Assembly (NCBI GenBank): GCA_041399065.1 | Contig: JAWKTN010000004.1 | Coordinates: forward strand, 434,001 to 498,000 | Direction of reading: 5' to 3' | DNA from: JAGQPD01 sp020426865 | GTDB lineage: Bacteria; Planctomycetota; Planctomycetia; Pirellulales; Pirellulaceae | DNA: 64,000 nucleotides | Shown here: in pieces, positions 51,155 to 61,180 of the stretch | How positions within the stretch are numbered: position 1 is the first letter of the stretch | Layout: every line of letters begins with the position of its first letter | The notes under the pieces: model-generated | What the model was told of the DNA's origin: nothing | Seen by the model: the letters and a program-made list of their open reading frames with translations, nothing else | Databases searched by the model: none | Translations under genes and position numbers: made by a program

Positions 51155-54100
51155 TCAATGGGCAGCAGGAGCGGTAACAGGTTCAGTGGTCTCCGTCGTC
51201 CCGGACGAAGTGAGATTTCTTTCACGAGTGAAGTGTTCCTCGTCTGCTTCTTCGACGAGAGCAACTTCCGTATTCGATTCATTGACGACTCGCTCGGCTT
51301 CCTTCAGACCGATCAGCCAGAACAGCGCCGGATGCACGAAGAAGTCGAGCAGCGTGGAACTGATCAATCCGCCAAGGATCACGGTTGCGACCGGGTAAAG
51401 GATTTCCTTGCCCGGCTCACCCGCCGCCAACACCAGCGGCACTAGACCGATGCCCGTCGTCAGAGCCGTCATCAACACCGGTGCCAGACGTTCCAGTCCG
51501 GCACGGACAATCATTTCCATGGTCCAGCTTTCGCCTTCGTACTTGACCAAATGCAGATAGTGATTGAGCAACAGAATGCCATTGCGAGTCGCGATACCGG
51601 CCAGCGAAATGAAGCCCACCATCGCGGCTACCGTCAGCGTTTGCCCGGTGATCACCAGTGCAATGACCGAACCAATGAAGGCCATTGGCAATGCCATCAT
51701 CACTTGCAGCGAGAGATTGACGCTGCGGAACATCGTGAACAACACGAGGAACACGCCGATCATCGACACCATGAACAGTGTTCCGATGATTCGCGATGCC
51801 GACTGTTGGCTCTCGAATTGTCCGCTGTATTCGATAAAGTATCCCGGCGGAAGCGATTCAACGACCGGACGCACTCGCTTCTGAATGTCTTGCACGACAT
51901 CGACCACCCCGCGATCCGACACGTTGCATTGCAAGACAATCCGACGACGAACATTCTCGCGGTTCACGGTGTTGGGACCGCCCGACTCGTAGATGTTGGC
52001 GACTGCTTCCAAGGGCAGCTTGCCGCCATCTTCCATATCAATTGTCAGCCGCCGAAGTGCTTGCAGGTTCTCGCGGTAGTTCTCGTCCAGCCGAATCAGC
52101 AAGTCGAATGTTCGCTGGCCAATCAGGACTTCGGACACCACCTGCCCATTCATTGCGGTTTCAATGAATTCGTTGACTTCGACCGGCGTGAGCCCGTATT
52201 GAAGAAGCTGATCGCGGTCCAACTCAATTCGTAGTTGAGGGATCGTGACTTGCGGTTCGACGAGCAAATCCTTCACACCCGGCACTGATTGCATTGCGGA
52301 CTTCATTTCCTCCGCTTTGCGACGCAGCGTATCCAGATCGTCACCGTAAATCTTCATGCCAATCTGAGCCTTCACACCGGAAAGCATGTGCGAGATCAGG
52401 TGTGCGAGCGGCTGTTCTACTGCGGTTACAATGCCCGGTATGTCAGCCATCGCTTCACGGATTCCTTCGAGTTGCTCCTCCCGTGACCGAGGCGATTCAG
52501 GATCGAGTTCCAGAATGAACTCGCTCATATTGACGCCTTCAGCGTGTTCATCCAGTTCTGCCCGTCCTGTGCGGCGAACGAACTGCTCGATGTCTTCAAT
52601 CTGCTTGAGCCGATTCTCAACGCGTCCGGCGATATCGTTGGACGTTTCGAGCGATGTGCCCGGCGGAAGAACGACGTTCAGTTGAACAGCACCTTCGTTG
52701 AACGGAGGCAGGAAGTCGCGTTCAAGTCGAAAAACGAACAGCGCCGCTAAAGCAACGAGGACTGCCGTGACCGCCAGATTGAAACGAGGAAATTGCAGGC
52801 TAAAACGAATGACTTTGTTGCCAAACCATTTGACGGCTCGCAGGACGAATCCGTCCTTCTCATGTTCAGTGAGCTTGCGGCCTCCCAACAGCCAGAATGA
52901 AAGCACGGGAGTCACCGTCAGTGATACCAGCAGCGAAGACACAATCGAGACGATGTAGGCAACACCCAGCGGAGCAAACAGTCGGCCTTCCATTCCAGAT
53001 AAGGCGAACAGTGGCACGAAAACGAGAATCACGATCATCGTGCCGAAGACGATGGAGTTACGAATTTCAACGCTGGCCTGAAACACGACCAGCAGAGGAT
53101 TTTTCGGATTCCTGCGGCTGCGATTCTCTTTCAGTCGCCGGAAGATGTTCTCGACATCGACGATGGCGTCATCAACCAGTTCGCCAATGGCAACGGCGAA
53201 ACCGCCCAGCGTCATCGTGTTGATCGACAGACCGAAGAACGAAAACACAATAATCGACATCAGCAGCGACAGCGGGATCGCCGTCAACGTGATGAACGTC
53301 GTGCGAAAGTTCATCAGAAACAAGAACAGGATGATGACGACAAGGATGCCTCCGTCCCGGAGGGCCTCCACGACGTTTTCAATCGCTCGGTCGATAAATG
53401 ATTTCTGTGTATAGAGCGGCTCGATTCGCAGATCACCCGGTAACGATGGCCGCAGGTCATCAATCGCAGCCATCACATCATCCGTCACACGCCGCGTGTC
53501 GGCTCCCGGCTGTTTGTTGATGGTAAGGATGACAGCCGGGCCGCCGGAAAACTCACCTTCGTCGCTGCGGACGAATGCCGCGCTGTCACCACGTTTGACC
53601 TGCGGCCCTTCCACAACGCGAGCAATCTGAGCCAACGCAATCGGTCGGCCTTCACGCATCGTGACGACCACCTTCTGCAAGTCCTCAATCGACTGCACAC
53701 GCCCCAAAGCTCGGACCAGCAGCTCATTCGGTCCCTGTTCATCAAGATAGCCGCCGGTCGCATTTTCGTTACTGTTCTGAACGGCTCGCTTGACTTCGTG
53801 CAGCGTCACGCCATACCGCAACATTGCATCGGGATCGACCAGCACCTGAAATTGCTTGCGACCACCGCCCATCGTAAACACCTGCGAAACGCCGGGGATC
53901 GTCAGCAATCGTTGCCGAACGACCCAATCGCCGAGTGTTCGCAATTCGAGTGGTTCAGTTGCATTGTTTTCGCTCCACACGCCCAGCATCAGAATCTGGC
54001 CCATGATGGACGAGATGGGAGCCAGCGTTGGCTTCACGCCTTCCGGCATTCGTTCCTGTGCGAGTTGCAGCCGTTCGTTGACAATCTGCCGGTCGTTGTA

Positions 54101-54409
54101 GATGTCGGTGCCCCAGTCAAACTCGACGTAGATCACGGAGATTCCGACGCCCGATGAACTGCGAACGGCCTGAACACCGTTAGCCCCGTTAATCGTGGTT
54201 TCGATGGGAAACGTAATCAGCGTCTCGACTTCCTCCGGGGCCAGCCCCGGTGCTTCGGTCATGATGACCACACGAGGACGATTGAGGTCCGGGAAAACGT
54301 CAATCTGCGACTTCATTGCCTGCCATGTGCCGTATCCAACAAGGAACAGGGCGGCAGCAATGACAATCAAGCGTTGTCTCAGTGCGAATCGAATAATGGC
54401 GTTGAGCAT
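51155..54409 (-). CDS. Heavy-metal RND efflux permease (HME type with GELVDD motif)
   Basis: The protein has 1084 aa, the usual length, without the extra helices of the pumps at 7071 and 30391. Features are SQIDVFPDLNRPRVVIMTEAPGLAPEEVE at the N-terminus, the transmembrane motif GGFAVAIGELVDDAIVDVENIFRRL, distinct from both the Cu-type GIAIAIGTMVD and Zn-type DFGLVVD, and GFISLAGIATRNGILLLNHYLHL near the C-terminus. This resembles an HME subgroup often annotated CusA/CzcA with uncertain substrate; the metal cannot be fixed from sequence. The partner adaptor follows 11 bp upstream. A TolC-type gene lies further upstream at 56877. The end is 37 bp from the GGHTDV-repeat protein gene, so the whole run from 58376 to 49806 may be one operon. 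Confidence 0.9.
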   Translation of the reverse strand: MLNAIIRFALRQRLIVIAAALFLVGYGTWQAMKSQIDVFPDLNRPRVVIMTEAPGLAPEEVETLITFPIETTINGANGVQAVRSSSGVGISVIYVEFDWGTDIYNDRQIVNERLQLAQERMPEGVKPTLAPISSIMGQILMLGVWSENNATEPLELRTLGDWVVRQRLLTIPGVSQVFTMGGGRKQFQVLVDPDAMLRYGVTLHEVKRAVQNSNENATGGYLDEQGPNELLVRALGRVQSIEDLQKVVVTMREGRPIALAQIARVVEGPQVKRGDSAAFVRSDEGEFSGGPAVILTINKQPGADTRRVTDDVMAAIDDLRPSLPGDLRIEPLYTQKSFIDRAIENVVEALRDGGILVVIILFLFLMNFRTTFITLTAIPLSLLMSIIVFSFFGLSINTMTLGGFAVAIGELVDDAIVDVENIFRRLKENRSRRNPKNPLLVVFQASVEIRNSIVFGTMIVILVFVPLFALSGMEGRLFAPLGVAYIVSIVSSLLVSLTVTPVLSFWLLGGRKLTEHEKDGFVLRAVKWFGNKVIRFSLQFPRFNLAVTAVLVALAALFVFRLERDFLPPFNEGAVQLNVVLPPGTSLETSNDIAGRVENRLKQIEDIEQFVRRTGRAELDEHAEGVNMSEFILELDPESPRSREEQLEGIREAMADIPGIVTAVEQPLAHLISHMLSGVKAQIGMKIYGDDLDTLRRKAEEMKSAMQSVPGVKDLLVEPQVTIPQLRIELDRDQLLQYGLTPVEVNEFIETAMNGQVVSEVLIGQRTFDLLIRLDENYRENLQALRRLTIDMEDGGKLPLEAVANIYESGGPNTVNRENVRRRIVLQCNVSDRGVVDVVQDIQKRVRPVVESLPPGYFIEYSGQFESQQSASRIIGTLFMVSMIGVFLVLFTMFRSVNLSLQVMMALPMAFIGSVIALVITGQTLTVAAMVGFISLAGIATRNGILLLNHYLHLVKYEGESWTMEMIVRAGLERLAPVLMTALTTGIGLVPLVLAAGEPGKEILYPVATVILGGLISSTLLDFFVHPALFWLIGLKEAERVVNESNTEVALVEEADEEHFTRERNLTSSGTTETTEPVTAPAAH

Positions 54410-54420
54410 CGTGTGGCCCC

Positions 54421-55923
54421 TTAGTGGTTGTGGCCTGCGTGCGGATCGACTCCGCCACCAGCCTTATTCTTGAGGGCCATTTGCATCTGATGAGCACCAC
54501 GCAGTGCCACCACATCACCCGGAAAGAGTGAGCCATCGTTTTCGATGACTGCCGAATACTGATCGCGGTACTTCACATGCACCGGCACGCGGTCGAAGTG
54601 ATCGCCGTTCTGTTGAAAGACGAATGACTCCACGCCTTCGCGAGCCACAGCGTCAACCGGCAACACAATTTGTTCCGGCCACTGTTCCACTGGGACTTGC
54701 AGTTGCAGCCGTTGCCCCGGCAGATACTTCCATTCGACGTAACGATTGCCCTGCTCCCGACGATCTTTCGTGACTTCATTGGGCAGGCGAACGTAAAAGT
54801 GCAGTGTTCGTGAATCGGGATCGACGTTGTTCGCGAGGTAGGCGATCTTCAAGTCTTCGACGACTAGCGTCTTATCGCCCGGTTGCTGAAAGATGGCGCC
54901 GACTGTCCATTCCTGCTCAGACGCCAGACGCAACTGGCTCACATCCTGTTCAAATGCCATACCTTCGATGAAAAGTTCGTCGTAGTCAGTCAGAATGCAG
55001 AGCGTTTCGCCAGCGGCAACCGATTGCCCCTTATGCACATCCAATTGCTGAAGTATCAGCGGCCCGGTATGGGGCTGCTCAGCGTCAAGTTGCTCCACAG
55101 TTTGCTGATAGCTCGCCTGACTGATGAACCGGCGTGTTAGTTTCAGTTCGTCGTCACCGTGACTGTCGATCGAAGGTGCGAAGATTTGCAGTTCCCGCAG
55201 CAGTCGTCGTTCGGTTGCGATCTGATCGACTTGAGCTTCCGACAGCCCATGCAACTTGAGAGCTTCCCGTTGGGCACGCAGCAACGCCGTCAGTTTGTCG
55301 CGGGCGTATTCACGATCCAGCAGCAGCTTTCCGGCAACCGCGCCACTTCGCGTGACATTCTTGAGTCGAGCAATCTCTTTTTCTTCAACTTCCAGTTCGC
55401 CGAGCGTTTTGACGAACTCGGTTTGTGCGTTGACAAGGTCTTCATGTGTCAGGCGAATCTGAAACAGCAGTGTGCCCGGTTCGACTGCTTCTCCTTGCAC
55501 AGCGTGAACGTGAGTGATCACGCCCGTCATTGGTGTCGCCACCTGAACCCGCGTACGACCGGGACGTTCCACGACGACAGCAGGAACGGTGATCGACCTG
55601 CGAAATGTTTCCAACTTAATTGGCTGAATTGTCTCGTCGGACAAACCGATGTTTCGCAGCGCCTGAGCCGACAACTCCAGCGATGTTTCTTCGCTGTGTC
55701 CGGCGTGGGCACCGTGGTCATGTCCGGCGTGCGGATCATTTTCTGCATGACCGTCGTCGATCGCAGTTTCACCGCCGCCACGGAAGGCGGTCACGGTACT
55801 ATCGACCCACGCAGTGGCCGCCGGGAACCAGCGATTCCAAGTTGCGAGGCCGACAACGCCGACGATCAAGAGTCCGACGATCCAGACCCACTTCATAGGG
55901 ATTTTGGGAAAACGTATCTTCAT
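54421..55923 (-). CDS. CzcB/CusB-like RND periplasmic adaptor with His-rich ends
   Basis: The protein has 500 aa from ATG 55923. A membrane anchor (about 12-31) is followed by a His-rich stretch (DDGHAENDPHAGHDHGAHAGHSEE, about 80-103). The adaptor core has the lipoyl motif AVQGEAVEPGTLLFQIRLTHEDLVNAQTEFVKTL and the beta-barrel segment KTLVVEDLKIAYLANNVDPDSRTLHFYVRLPN. It ends DPHAGHNH. It has none of the CPMHP metal-binding fingers found in the other two adaptors, so it is a different subtype. It joins the permease at 51155 (gap 11 bp) to a TolC tunnel. The His ends suggest divalent or monovalent ions are collected in the periplasm; specificity is unproven. Confidence 0.9.
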   Translation of the reverse strand: MKIRFPKIPMKWVWIVGLLIVGVVGLATWNRWFPAATAWVDSTVTAFRGGGETAIDDGHAENDPHAGHDHGAHAGHSEETSLELSAQALRNIGLSDETIQPIKLETFRRSITVPAVVVERPGRTRVQVATPMTGVITHVHAVQGEAVEPGTLLFQIRLTHEDLVNAQTEFVKTLGELEVEEKEIARLKNVTRSGAVAGKLLLDREYARDKLTALLRAQREALKLHGLSEAQVDQIATERRLLRELQIFAPSIDSHGDDELKLTRRFISQASYQQTVEQLDAEQPHTGPLILQQLDVHKGQSVAAGETLCILTDYDELFIEGMAFEQDVSQLRLASEQEWTVGAIFQQPGDKTLVVEDLKIAYLANNVDPDSRTLHFYVRLPNEVTKDRREQGNRYVEWKYLPGQRLQLQVPVEQWPEQIVLPVDAVAREGVESFVFQQNGDHFDRVPVHVKYRDQYSAVIENDGSLFPGDVVALRGAHQMQMALKNKAGGGVDPHAGHNH

Positions 55924-56139
55924 TGTTCTGTATCCAGCACACGGGAATTCATCCAAGTGAGCGTGCGACATGCCACATGCCTGAGACAAGCGCAGCGGAA
56001 AGCGATCAATCAATCGCAAGGGGATCAGACCAAGGCAAAGAGAGCATCCGGCATCGCTTGTGTGACGAGTGCATCAGCGGCATGGAAAGCCACTGGTCGT
56101 CACCTGCTGGAGCCGATGAAGAGCCTTGGTCGCGTGCTG

Positions 56140-56613
56140 TTACAGCCGCCAGACCTGAGAAATGGCGCGTGCAGTACCCGAGTCAGTAAGCGGATCGGGT
56201 GGCGATTCGGCTGCCAAGTTCAACGCAACCAGACTATCCATTGCGTCGGCGTGAGTCACATCGACTAGGGTCTGGCACCACATCGAAAACGTCAGCATCA
56301 GTTCGAGATCGCTGGTTCGCTGCACCGAAGTGAAGCTGCAATCTCCTTCATCGCATCCGTGAGGCTGACCACCGTCGTGTTGATGCTGATGACCGCGGTC
56401 GTTCTCAGCGTCTTCGCCAGATGAGTTGGCATCTTCATGTTGATGATGCCCGTGAGAGTCGTGATCGTGAGAACAATCCGCGTCCGCATGCTGAATTACA
56501 GCCGCCAGCCCATGTGAATCGCAGCACGAGTGATCATGGTGCACACAGCATCCCAGCATTGCGTGTAACGCAACTGCTGCCGTTGTCAGGATGGTGAAGA
56601 TGCTGTGAAACAT
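56140..56613 (-). CDS. Secreted His/Cys-rich protein near the third CusAB set
   Basis: The protein has 157 aa. A signal sequence with a Cys-His cluster immediately after it (AMLGCCVHHDHSCCDSHG) is followed by a long His/Asp-rich region (HDHDSHGHHQHEDAN, GHQHQHDGGQPHGCDEGDC) and a less polar end finishing ISQVWRL. Strong metal binding in the periplasm is expected. It parallels the protein at 27327, which also has a Cys cluster at the front and VWRL at the end, and both sit between TolC and adaptor genes. ATG 56613 lies at the end of a signal-like run. The 263-bp gap to the TolC gene shows no other gene. No named family is recognised. Confidence 0.65.
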   Translation of the reverse strand: MFHSIFTILTTAAVALHAMLGCCVHHDHSCCDSHGLAAVIQHADADCSHDHDSHGHHQHEDANSSGEDAENDRGHQHQHDGGQPHGCDEGDCSFTSVQRTSDLELMLTFSMWCQTLVDVTHADAMDSLVALNLAAESPPDPLTDSGTARAISQVWRL

Positions 56614-56876
56614 GAATTGAGGCTTGATTCTCTGGTTTGCGAGCGCAATGGTCGCGCCGACTGGAGTTTTATCGGTTATTCCGGCGATGGTCTACAGTGA
56701 TTCATCTTAGCTACATCATCTTGCAAGCCGCGTGCCGAACGCAAATTGGTCACTTTGATGCCGAATCTACTGTGGAAATCACGATCTGTCGCGGCTACGA
56801 AGATTGTAAAGTATTCACTTTGATTGTAGGTGTCGTCCGTTCGACACTCCGCTGTTTGCTGGCAAACGGCCGTACG

Positions 56877-58376
56877 CTACTGACCGCTCAAAGCCTGACC
56901 TCGCAGATCATCACCAACGCTGTAGGTCACAACGTTCGACAGTCCTCCGGTCAGCAGCAACCCGTCGATCTTCGCATTCGCTTGAGCCAGTCGGCCCATC
57001 GCAGTGACGTACTTCAGGTTTGCGTCAAAGTAGGCTCGTCGTGCTGTCAACACACGCAGGAAGTCAAACTCTCCTGCGTCCCGAGCTTCCTGCATCAGCT
57101 TCAACGTTTCGTCCGCCTTGGGAAGAATCGACTTCTCATACTGCTGAACCGTGGCCTCAGCAATGTTGTATTCCCGCATGACTTGAGCCAGATCGCGGCG
57201 AATGCTCTGACGAATTCGCTGCACGTTTTGCGTCGCGGCACAGTATTCGGCCTGAGCCGCCCGGATGTTTCCCTGATTCTTATTGTGGATCGGAACGGGA
57301 AGACTCAGTTGGACATTGGCGAACGCATTTCCAGTCCCGTCATCTCCCCCCGCACCAAGCTGTGCAGTCACGTTCGGAATCGGCTGTACCTGTTGGCGTT
57401 GGATGTTCGCTCTGGCTCGATCGACCCGAGCCTGAGCCGCCGCCAACTGCGGACTCATTGCCACAATCTGTGCAAACTCTGTTTCGGCGTCGCGTGCATT
57501 TGCGGCGATATTCAAGTCACCAATCAAAGTCGTGGTTCCAAGGTCAGGAACACCGGCCAACGCCGCCAGTTCATTCAAAGCCGCTGACAATTCAAACTCA
57601 GCTTGCTGTATTGACAGCTCAACTTCGTTGAGCTGAATCTCCGACTGCAAGACGTCTGGCCGTGTGCCAACCTTTGCGTCCACTCGTTCTTCCGAAACAG
57701 CCACGCCTTCTTTCGCCACGCTCCGAAAGTCCCTTGCCAGTTGCAATCGCTTCTGAGCAGCCAAGGCATCATAGAAGGCAAGCCGAATGTCCGTGCGAAC
57801 TCGCTGGCGTTGCGTTTCTATCTGCCAGTTCATCGCATTCACATCGTGACCATGAACCTGCCGATTCCATGCGAGTTTGTCGCCACGAACGAATGTCTGC
57901 GAAACAAACGCTCCGTGAAGCCCTCCGGCACCGTCGTTGCCAATTTCTTCGCCGAAATACCCGATGGTCGGATTGGGTTTGAGCCCCACCTGCGCCCGAA
58001 TACCTCCGGCTCGGGCAGAGGCCGCGTTGGCCTGCTGAATCGCGGGATTATTGGCCAATGCCAACTGTTCAATGTCTTCAAGCGTCAGGCCGGATTCATC
58101 CATGGCGAATCCTCCGACCTCGACAGGAACAGCGAGTTGAATCGCTGAATCAGCCGATTCCTCGGTTCCTTCGACCGTCTCGTCATCGCGAAAAGCAACA
58201 GTCTGAACTTCCGGCACATCGCGAGCTTCAGTTGATGCGATCGTGTCGTTCGCCGGACTAATTCGAGGTGGACGCGAATCACGCAGAGCCAGATGCTGTC
58301 GTGAAGTGGAACAGCCAACGTTGACGAGCGATAGAGCCGTCAAAGCGAGCAGGAGGTATCTCTTAAATGAACACAT
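56877..58376 (-). CDS. TolC/CusC-like outer-membrane lipoprotein
   Basis: The protein has 499 aa from ATG 58376. The lipobox LSLVNVGC (Cys22) directs lipid attachment. The outer-membrane efflux domain has two repeats: ANNPAIQQANAASARAGGIRAQVGLKPNPTIGYFGEEIG and, in the second half, VQLSLPVPIHNKNQGNIRAAQAEYCAA. The acidic linker between lipobox and first repeat (EDVPEVQTVAFRDDETVEGTEESAD type) is about 70 residues. It is the third TolC-type duct in the window and is the natural partner of the RND pair at 51155-55923 downstream on the same strand. It lies 69 bp after the Cys-rich protein gene at 58446. Confidence 0.88.
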   Translation of the reverse strand: MCSFKRYLLLALTALSLVNVGCSTSRQHLALRDSRPPRISPANDTIASTEARDVPEVQTVAFRDDETVEGTEESADSAIQLAVPVEVGGFAMDESGLTLEDIEQLALANNPAIQQANAASARAGGIRAQVGLKPNPTIGYFGEEIGNDGAGGLHGAFVSQTFVRGDKLAWNRQVHGHDVNAMNWQIETQRQRVRTDIRLAFYDALAAQKRLQLARDFRSVAKEGVAVSEERVDAKVGTRPDVLQSEIQLNEVELSIQQAEFELSAALNELAALAGVPDLGTTTLIGDLNIAANARDAETEFAQIVAMSPQLAAAQARVDRARANIQRQQVQPIPNVTAQLGAGGDDGTGNAFANVQLSLPVPIHNKNQGNIRAAQAEYCAATQNVQRIRQSIRRDLAQVMREYNIAEATVQQYEKSILPKADETLKLMQEARDAGEFDFLRVLTARRAYFDANLKYVTAMGRLAQANAKIDGLLLTGGLSNVVTYSVGDDLRGQALSGQ

Positions 58377-58445
58377 GGCAAACGTCTCTGAGGGCGGTGA
58401 ACAAAACAATCTGAACAGGCACGGACTTCCAGTCGCGGAAGACGG

Positions 58446-58856
58446 CTAGATCAGAAGGCGCATACCGGTGTTCAGAAATGGTTGCCCGAGAACCTGTCGC
58501 TGAAGCATTTGGGGAGAGACAGCAGGTTGGCCGCTCGCATGTTCCGGTGCATCGGCAATCAACGCCAAGACCAAATCGCCTTCGGATATTGGTGTCGCAT
58601 TGTCCAAACCCGAATGAAACAGCAGACCGCCACAGTATGAACACTTGCCATCCGGTGAATGGCCATCGTCCGAAGGAACTGGTTCCTGTTGTGATTGTGA
58701 GTGCGGGCAACAGGAACAAGCGTGAGCTACGTGCGTTGCCACTGCTTCCGATCTTTCACCACCCACCAACAGCTTGCTGATGGCACAGCACGGCACGACT
58801 GATTGAAAAATCAGCAGTGCAGCCAAGAGCAGTGATGTGGCAACGCGGGGAAACAC
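58446..58856 (-). CDS. Small secreted Cys-rich protein
   Basis: The protein has 136 aa from GTG 58856, which has AAGGA eight bases before it; the nearby ATG is out of frame. A signal peptide (1-25, VVPCCA) is followed by a Cys-rich segment HACSCCPHSQ and CSYCGG. The C-terminus is hydrophobic with QVLGQPFLNTGMRLLI, comparable in kind to the proteins at 27327 and 56140. Two or three CxC/CxxC sets could bind Zn or Cu in the periplasm. It lies between the Zn-type ATPase gene (173 bp upstream) and the TolC gene. No named family is recognised. Confidence 0.6.
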   Translation of the reverse strand: MFPRVATSLLLAALLIFQSVVPCCAISKLLVGGERSEAVATHVAHACSCCPHSQSQQEPVPSDDGHSPDGKCSYCGGLLFHSGLDNATPISEGDLVLALIADAPEHASGQPAVSPQMLQRQVLGQPFLNTGMRLLI

Positions 58857-59029
58857 CGGGACATCCTTGTCGGTGAAGGTTTTAGCTGGCGTTGGCTGAA
58901 AGATATTGAGCGATAGCTCACTCTATCCGACAGCAACGGTTCTTCAGAATTATCGACCTGTTCGGCACGAATCGCCTGCTCTGATAGAAAGGACTGATTC
59001 ACCGGTACAATCGGCACAGCTTCACAGGC

Positions 59030-61174
59030 TCATTCCCGAAGCAAGCGCAAGCCGTTCCCGATGACCAGTAGCGAGGCTCCCATATCGGCTGCAATTGCGG
59101 CCCAAAGGGATGCGAAACCGGCGAAAGTCAGGACAACGAACAGCGCTTTCACAGCCAGCGAGAATGCGATGTTCTGGCGAATGATGCTAAGGGTTCGTCG
59201 CGAATGGTGAATCAGCCACGGCAGCTTCGAGAGATCGTCCGACATCAACGCAATGTCGGCGGTTTCGATGGCTGCATCGCTTCCGGCGGCTCCCATCGCA
59301 AGCCCAAGTGACGCACGAGCGAGTGCAGGAGCATCGTTGACTCCGTCGCCGATCATGGCGACGTGTTTGTGTTGCTCGACGAGTTGTTCCACGGCGGCTA
59401 CTTTGTCTTCGGGTAATAGCTCGGCGTGAACTTCGTCGATGCCTGCTTCTCTTGCGATTGCTTTGGCCGTGCCTTCGTTGTCACCAGTCAGCATCACCAG
59501 TTGCTCGACACCTTCCCTGTGAAGCTGCGTGATCGCATCGCGAGTTTCTTCCCGAATGGCGTCGGCGAGCGTAATGAAACCGCAGACGTGTTCATCGTTT
59601 CCGACCACCACGACGGTTCGCCCCGCTTCCTGCATGGATTCCAACTGCTCGTGAACCTCCGGTGTTTCCTGTCCACGCTGTTCCAAATAACGGTGTGAAC
59701 CCAACCAAAACGGCTTGCCATTGATGATTCCTGCCGCTCCTTTGCCCTGAATGGTTTCAAACTCGTCGGCGGGGACGAGTTGCAGTTCCCGACGTTTGGC
59801 TTCTTCGACAATCGCACGTGCCAAAGGATGGTTGCTGTTGAGTTCCAACGCAGCGGCTCGCAACAGTAGCTCCGCTTCGTCATGTCCGTTCATCGGCACT
59901 ACGTCGACAACTGCCGGTTCTCCCCGTGTCAATGTGCCGGTCTTGTCCATCGCAATCGCCTTGAGGTGGGCGGGGACTTCAATAAACACTCCTCCTTTGA
60001 TTAGTACGCCGTTGCGAGCAGCCGCCGCCAAGGCAGCCACGACGCTCACGGGCGTTGAAATCACGAGAGCACACGGGCACGCGATGACCAGCAACACGAG
60101 CGAGCGGTATAGCCAGACAGACCACTCGCCGCCGAAAACCAGAGGTGGGATCACCAGCATCAGCAAAGCGACAACCATGACCACAGGCGTATAGATGGCT
60201 GCAAATTTCTCGACCCACTTTTCGGATGGAGCACGCTTGGAACCGGCGTCACCAACCATTTTGATGATGCGAGCCAGCGTGGTGTCGTCAGCCGCTTTGG
60301 TCGTTTCGATTTCCAGCAACCCGTCGCCGTTAATGGTTCCCGCAAACACTTCGTCACCGGCTTCCTTTTCAACGGGAACGCTCTCGCCCGTAATTGGTGC
60401 CTGATTCACACCACTGATTCCGATGAGGACGCGACCATCAAGCGGAATCTTCTCACCGGGACGCACAATGACAGTGGAACCAACCGGCACATCCGCCGGG
60501 GCTACGTCCCGCACATCGCCCGCATCATCTCGAAGGTGAGCGGTCGGAGGCGACAGGTCCATTAGCGAGGCAATCGCCCTGCGTGCCCGACCTATGCTCC
60601 ACGATTCGAGCAGCAATGAGAATGAAAACAGAAACGCAACGGTTGCACCCTCGAACCATTCGCCGATCAGGACGGCCCCGATTACGGCGACTGACATCAA
60701 CAGGTTCATGTCGGGGCGGAAGGAGACGAGCGACCGCCATGCTTTCGGCAGCACCATCAGCAGACCAGCAACAATACCGACACTATATGGCACCATGGCT
60801 GACAGCGGCACGGATTCCGACTCACCCGCAGAAAGTTGCACGACCAGCCCGCTCAGCCCGAACAGACCACTTACCGTAGTCAGTATCGAACGCTGATGCT
60901 GTCGCCAGAACGACAGATCGTCATTCGCCGCGCCATCGCCCTGCCAAGGCTCGGACTTCAGGCCGGTCCGCTGGATCGCTGCCAGCACGTCTCCTTGCGT
61001 CACATCCAATAAAGACGTATCCACGGTCAGCTTGCCGTTGAGAAGATCAAAACCAAGTCGATCTTCGTCACCCAGCAGCGGAATCAATTCGCGTTTGAGA
61101 AGTGCAACCTCCTCGGCGCAATCCATCCCGTGAATGCGTAGCTCAATTTCTGCTTCGTTGTCCTCCATACTCAC
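59030..61174 (-). CDS. zntA: Zn/Cd/Pb-type P1B-2 ATPase
   Basis: The protein has 714 aa. The N-terminus is a single HMA-like domain whose motif reads GMDCAEE; the usual second Cys is Glu, so it probably binds metal with C19 and an acidic residue. The transport helix has CPC (366-368), D410 in DKTGTLT is the phosphorylated residue, and GDGVNDAPAL is present. K in the seventh helix (AVKALF) and DMG in the eighth (IAADMGASLL) are those of Zn2+/Cd2+/Pb2+ pumps, as opposed to Cu pumps. It would export divalent metal from the cytoplasm. The start is GTG 61174 with GGAG ahead; ATG 61168 is an alternative. It is 6 bp after the lipoprotein gene at 61181-61546, so co-translated. Confidence 0.92.
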   Translation of the reverse strand: MSMEDNEAEIELRIHGMDCAEEVALLKRELIPLLGDEDRLGFDLLNGKLTVDTSLLDVTQGDVLAAIQRTGLKSEPWQGDGAANDDLSFWRQHQRSILTTVSGLFGLSGLVVQLSAGESESVPLSAMVPYSVGIVAGLLMVLPKAWRSLVSFRPDMNLLMSVAVIGAVLIGEWFEGATVAFLFSFSLLLESWSIGRARRAIASLMDLSPPTAHLRDDAGDVRDVAPADVPVGSTVIVRPGEKIPLDGRVLIGISGVNQAPITGESVPVEKEAGDEVFAGTINGDGLLEIETTKAADDTTLARIIKMVGDAGSKRAPSEKWVEKFAAIYTPVVMVVALLMLVIPPLVFGGEWSVWLYRSLVLLVIACPCALVISTPVSVVAALAAAARNGVLIKGGVFIEVPAHLKAIAMDKTGTLTRGEPAVVDVVPMNGHDEAELLLRAAALELNSNHPLARAIVEEAKRRELQLVPADEFETIQGKGAAGIINGKPFWLGSHRYLEQRGQETPEVHEQLESMQEAGRTVVVVGNDEHVCGFITLADAIREETRDAITQLHREGVEQLVMLTGDNEGTAKAIAREAGIDEVHAELLPEDKVAAVEQLVEQHKHVAMIGDGVNDAPALARASLGLAMGAAGSDAAIETADIALMSDDLSKLPWLIHHSRRTLSIIRQNIAFSLAVKALFVVLTFAGFASLWAAIAADMGASLLVIGNGLRLLRE

Positions 61175-61180
61175 TCGTCA

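Noticed and set aside
55159..56268. 369-residue frame antisense to the RND adaptor
   Set aside because: Shadow of the adaptor gene, no family features.
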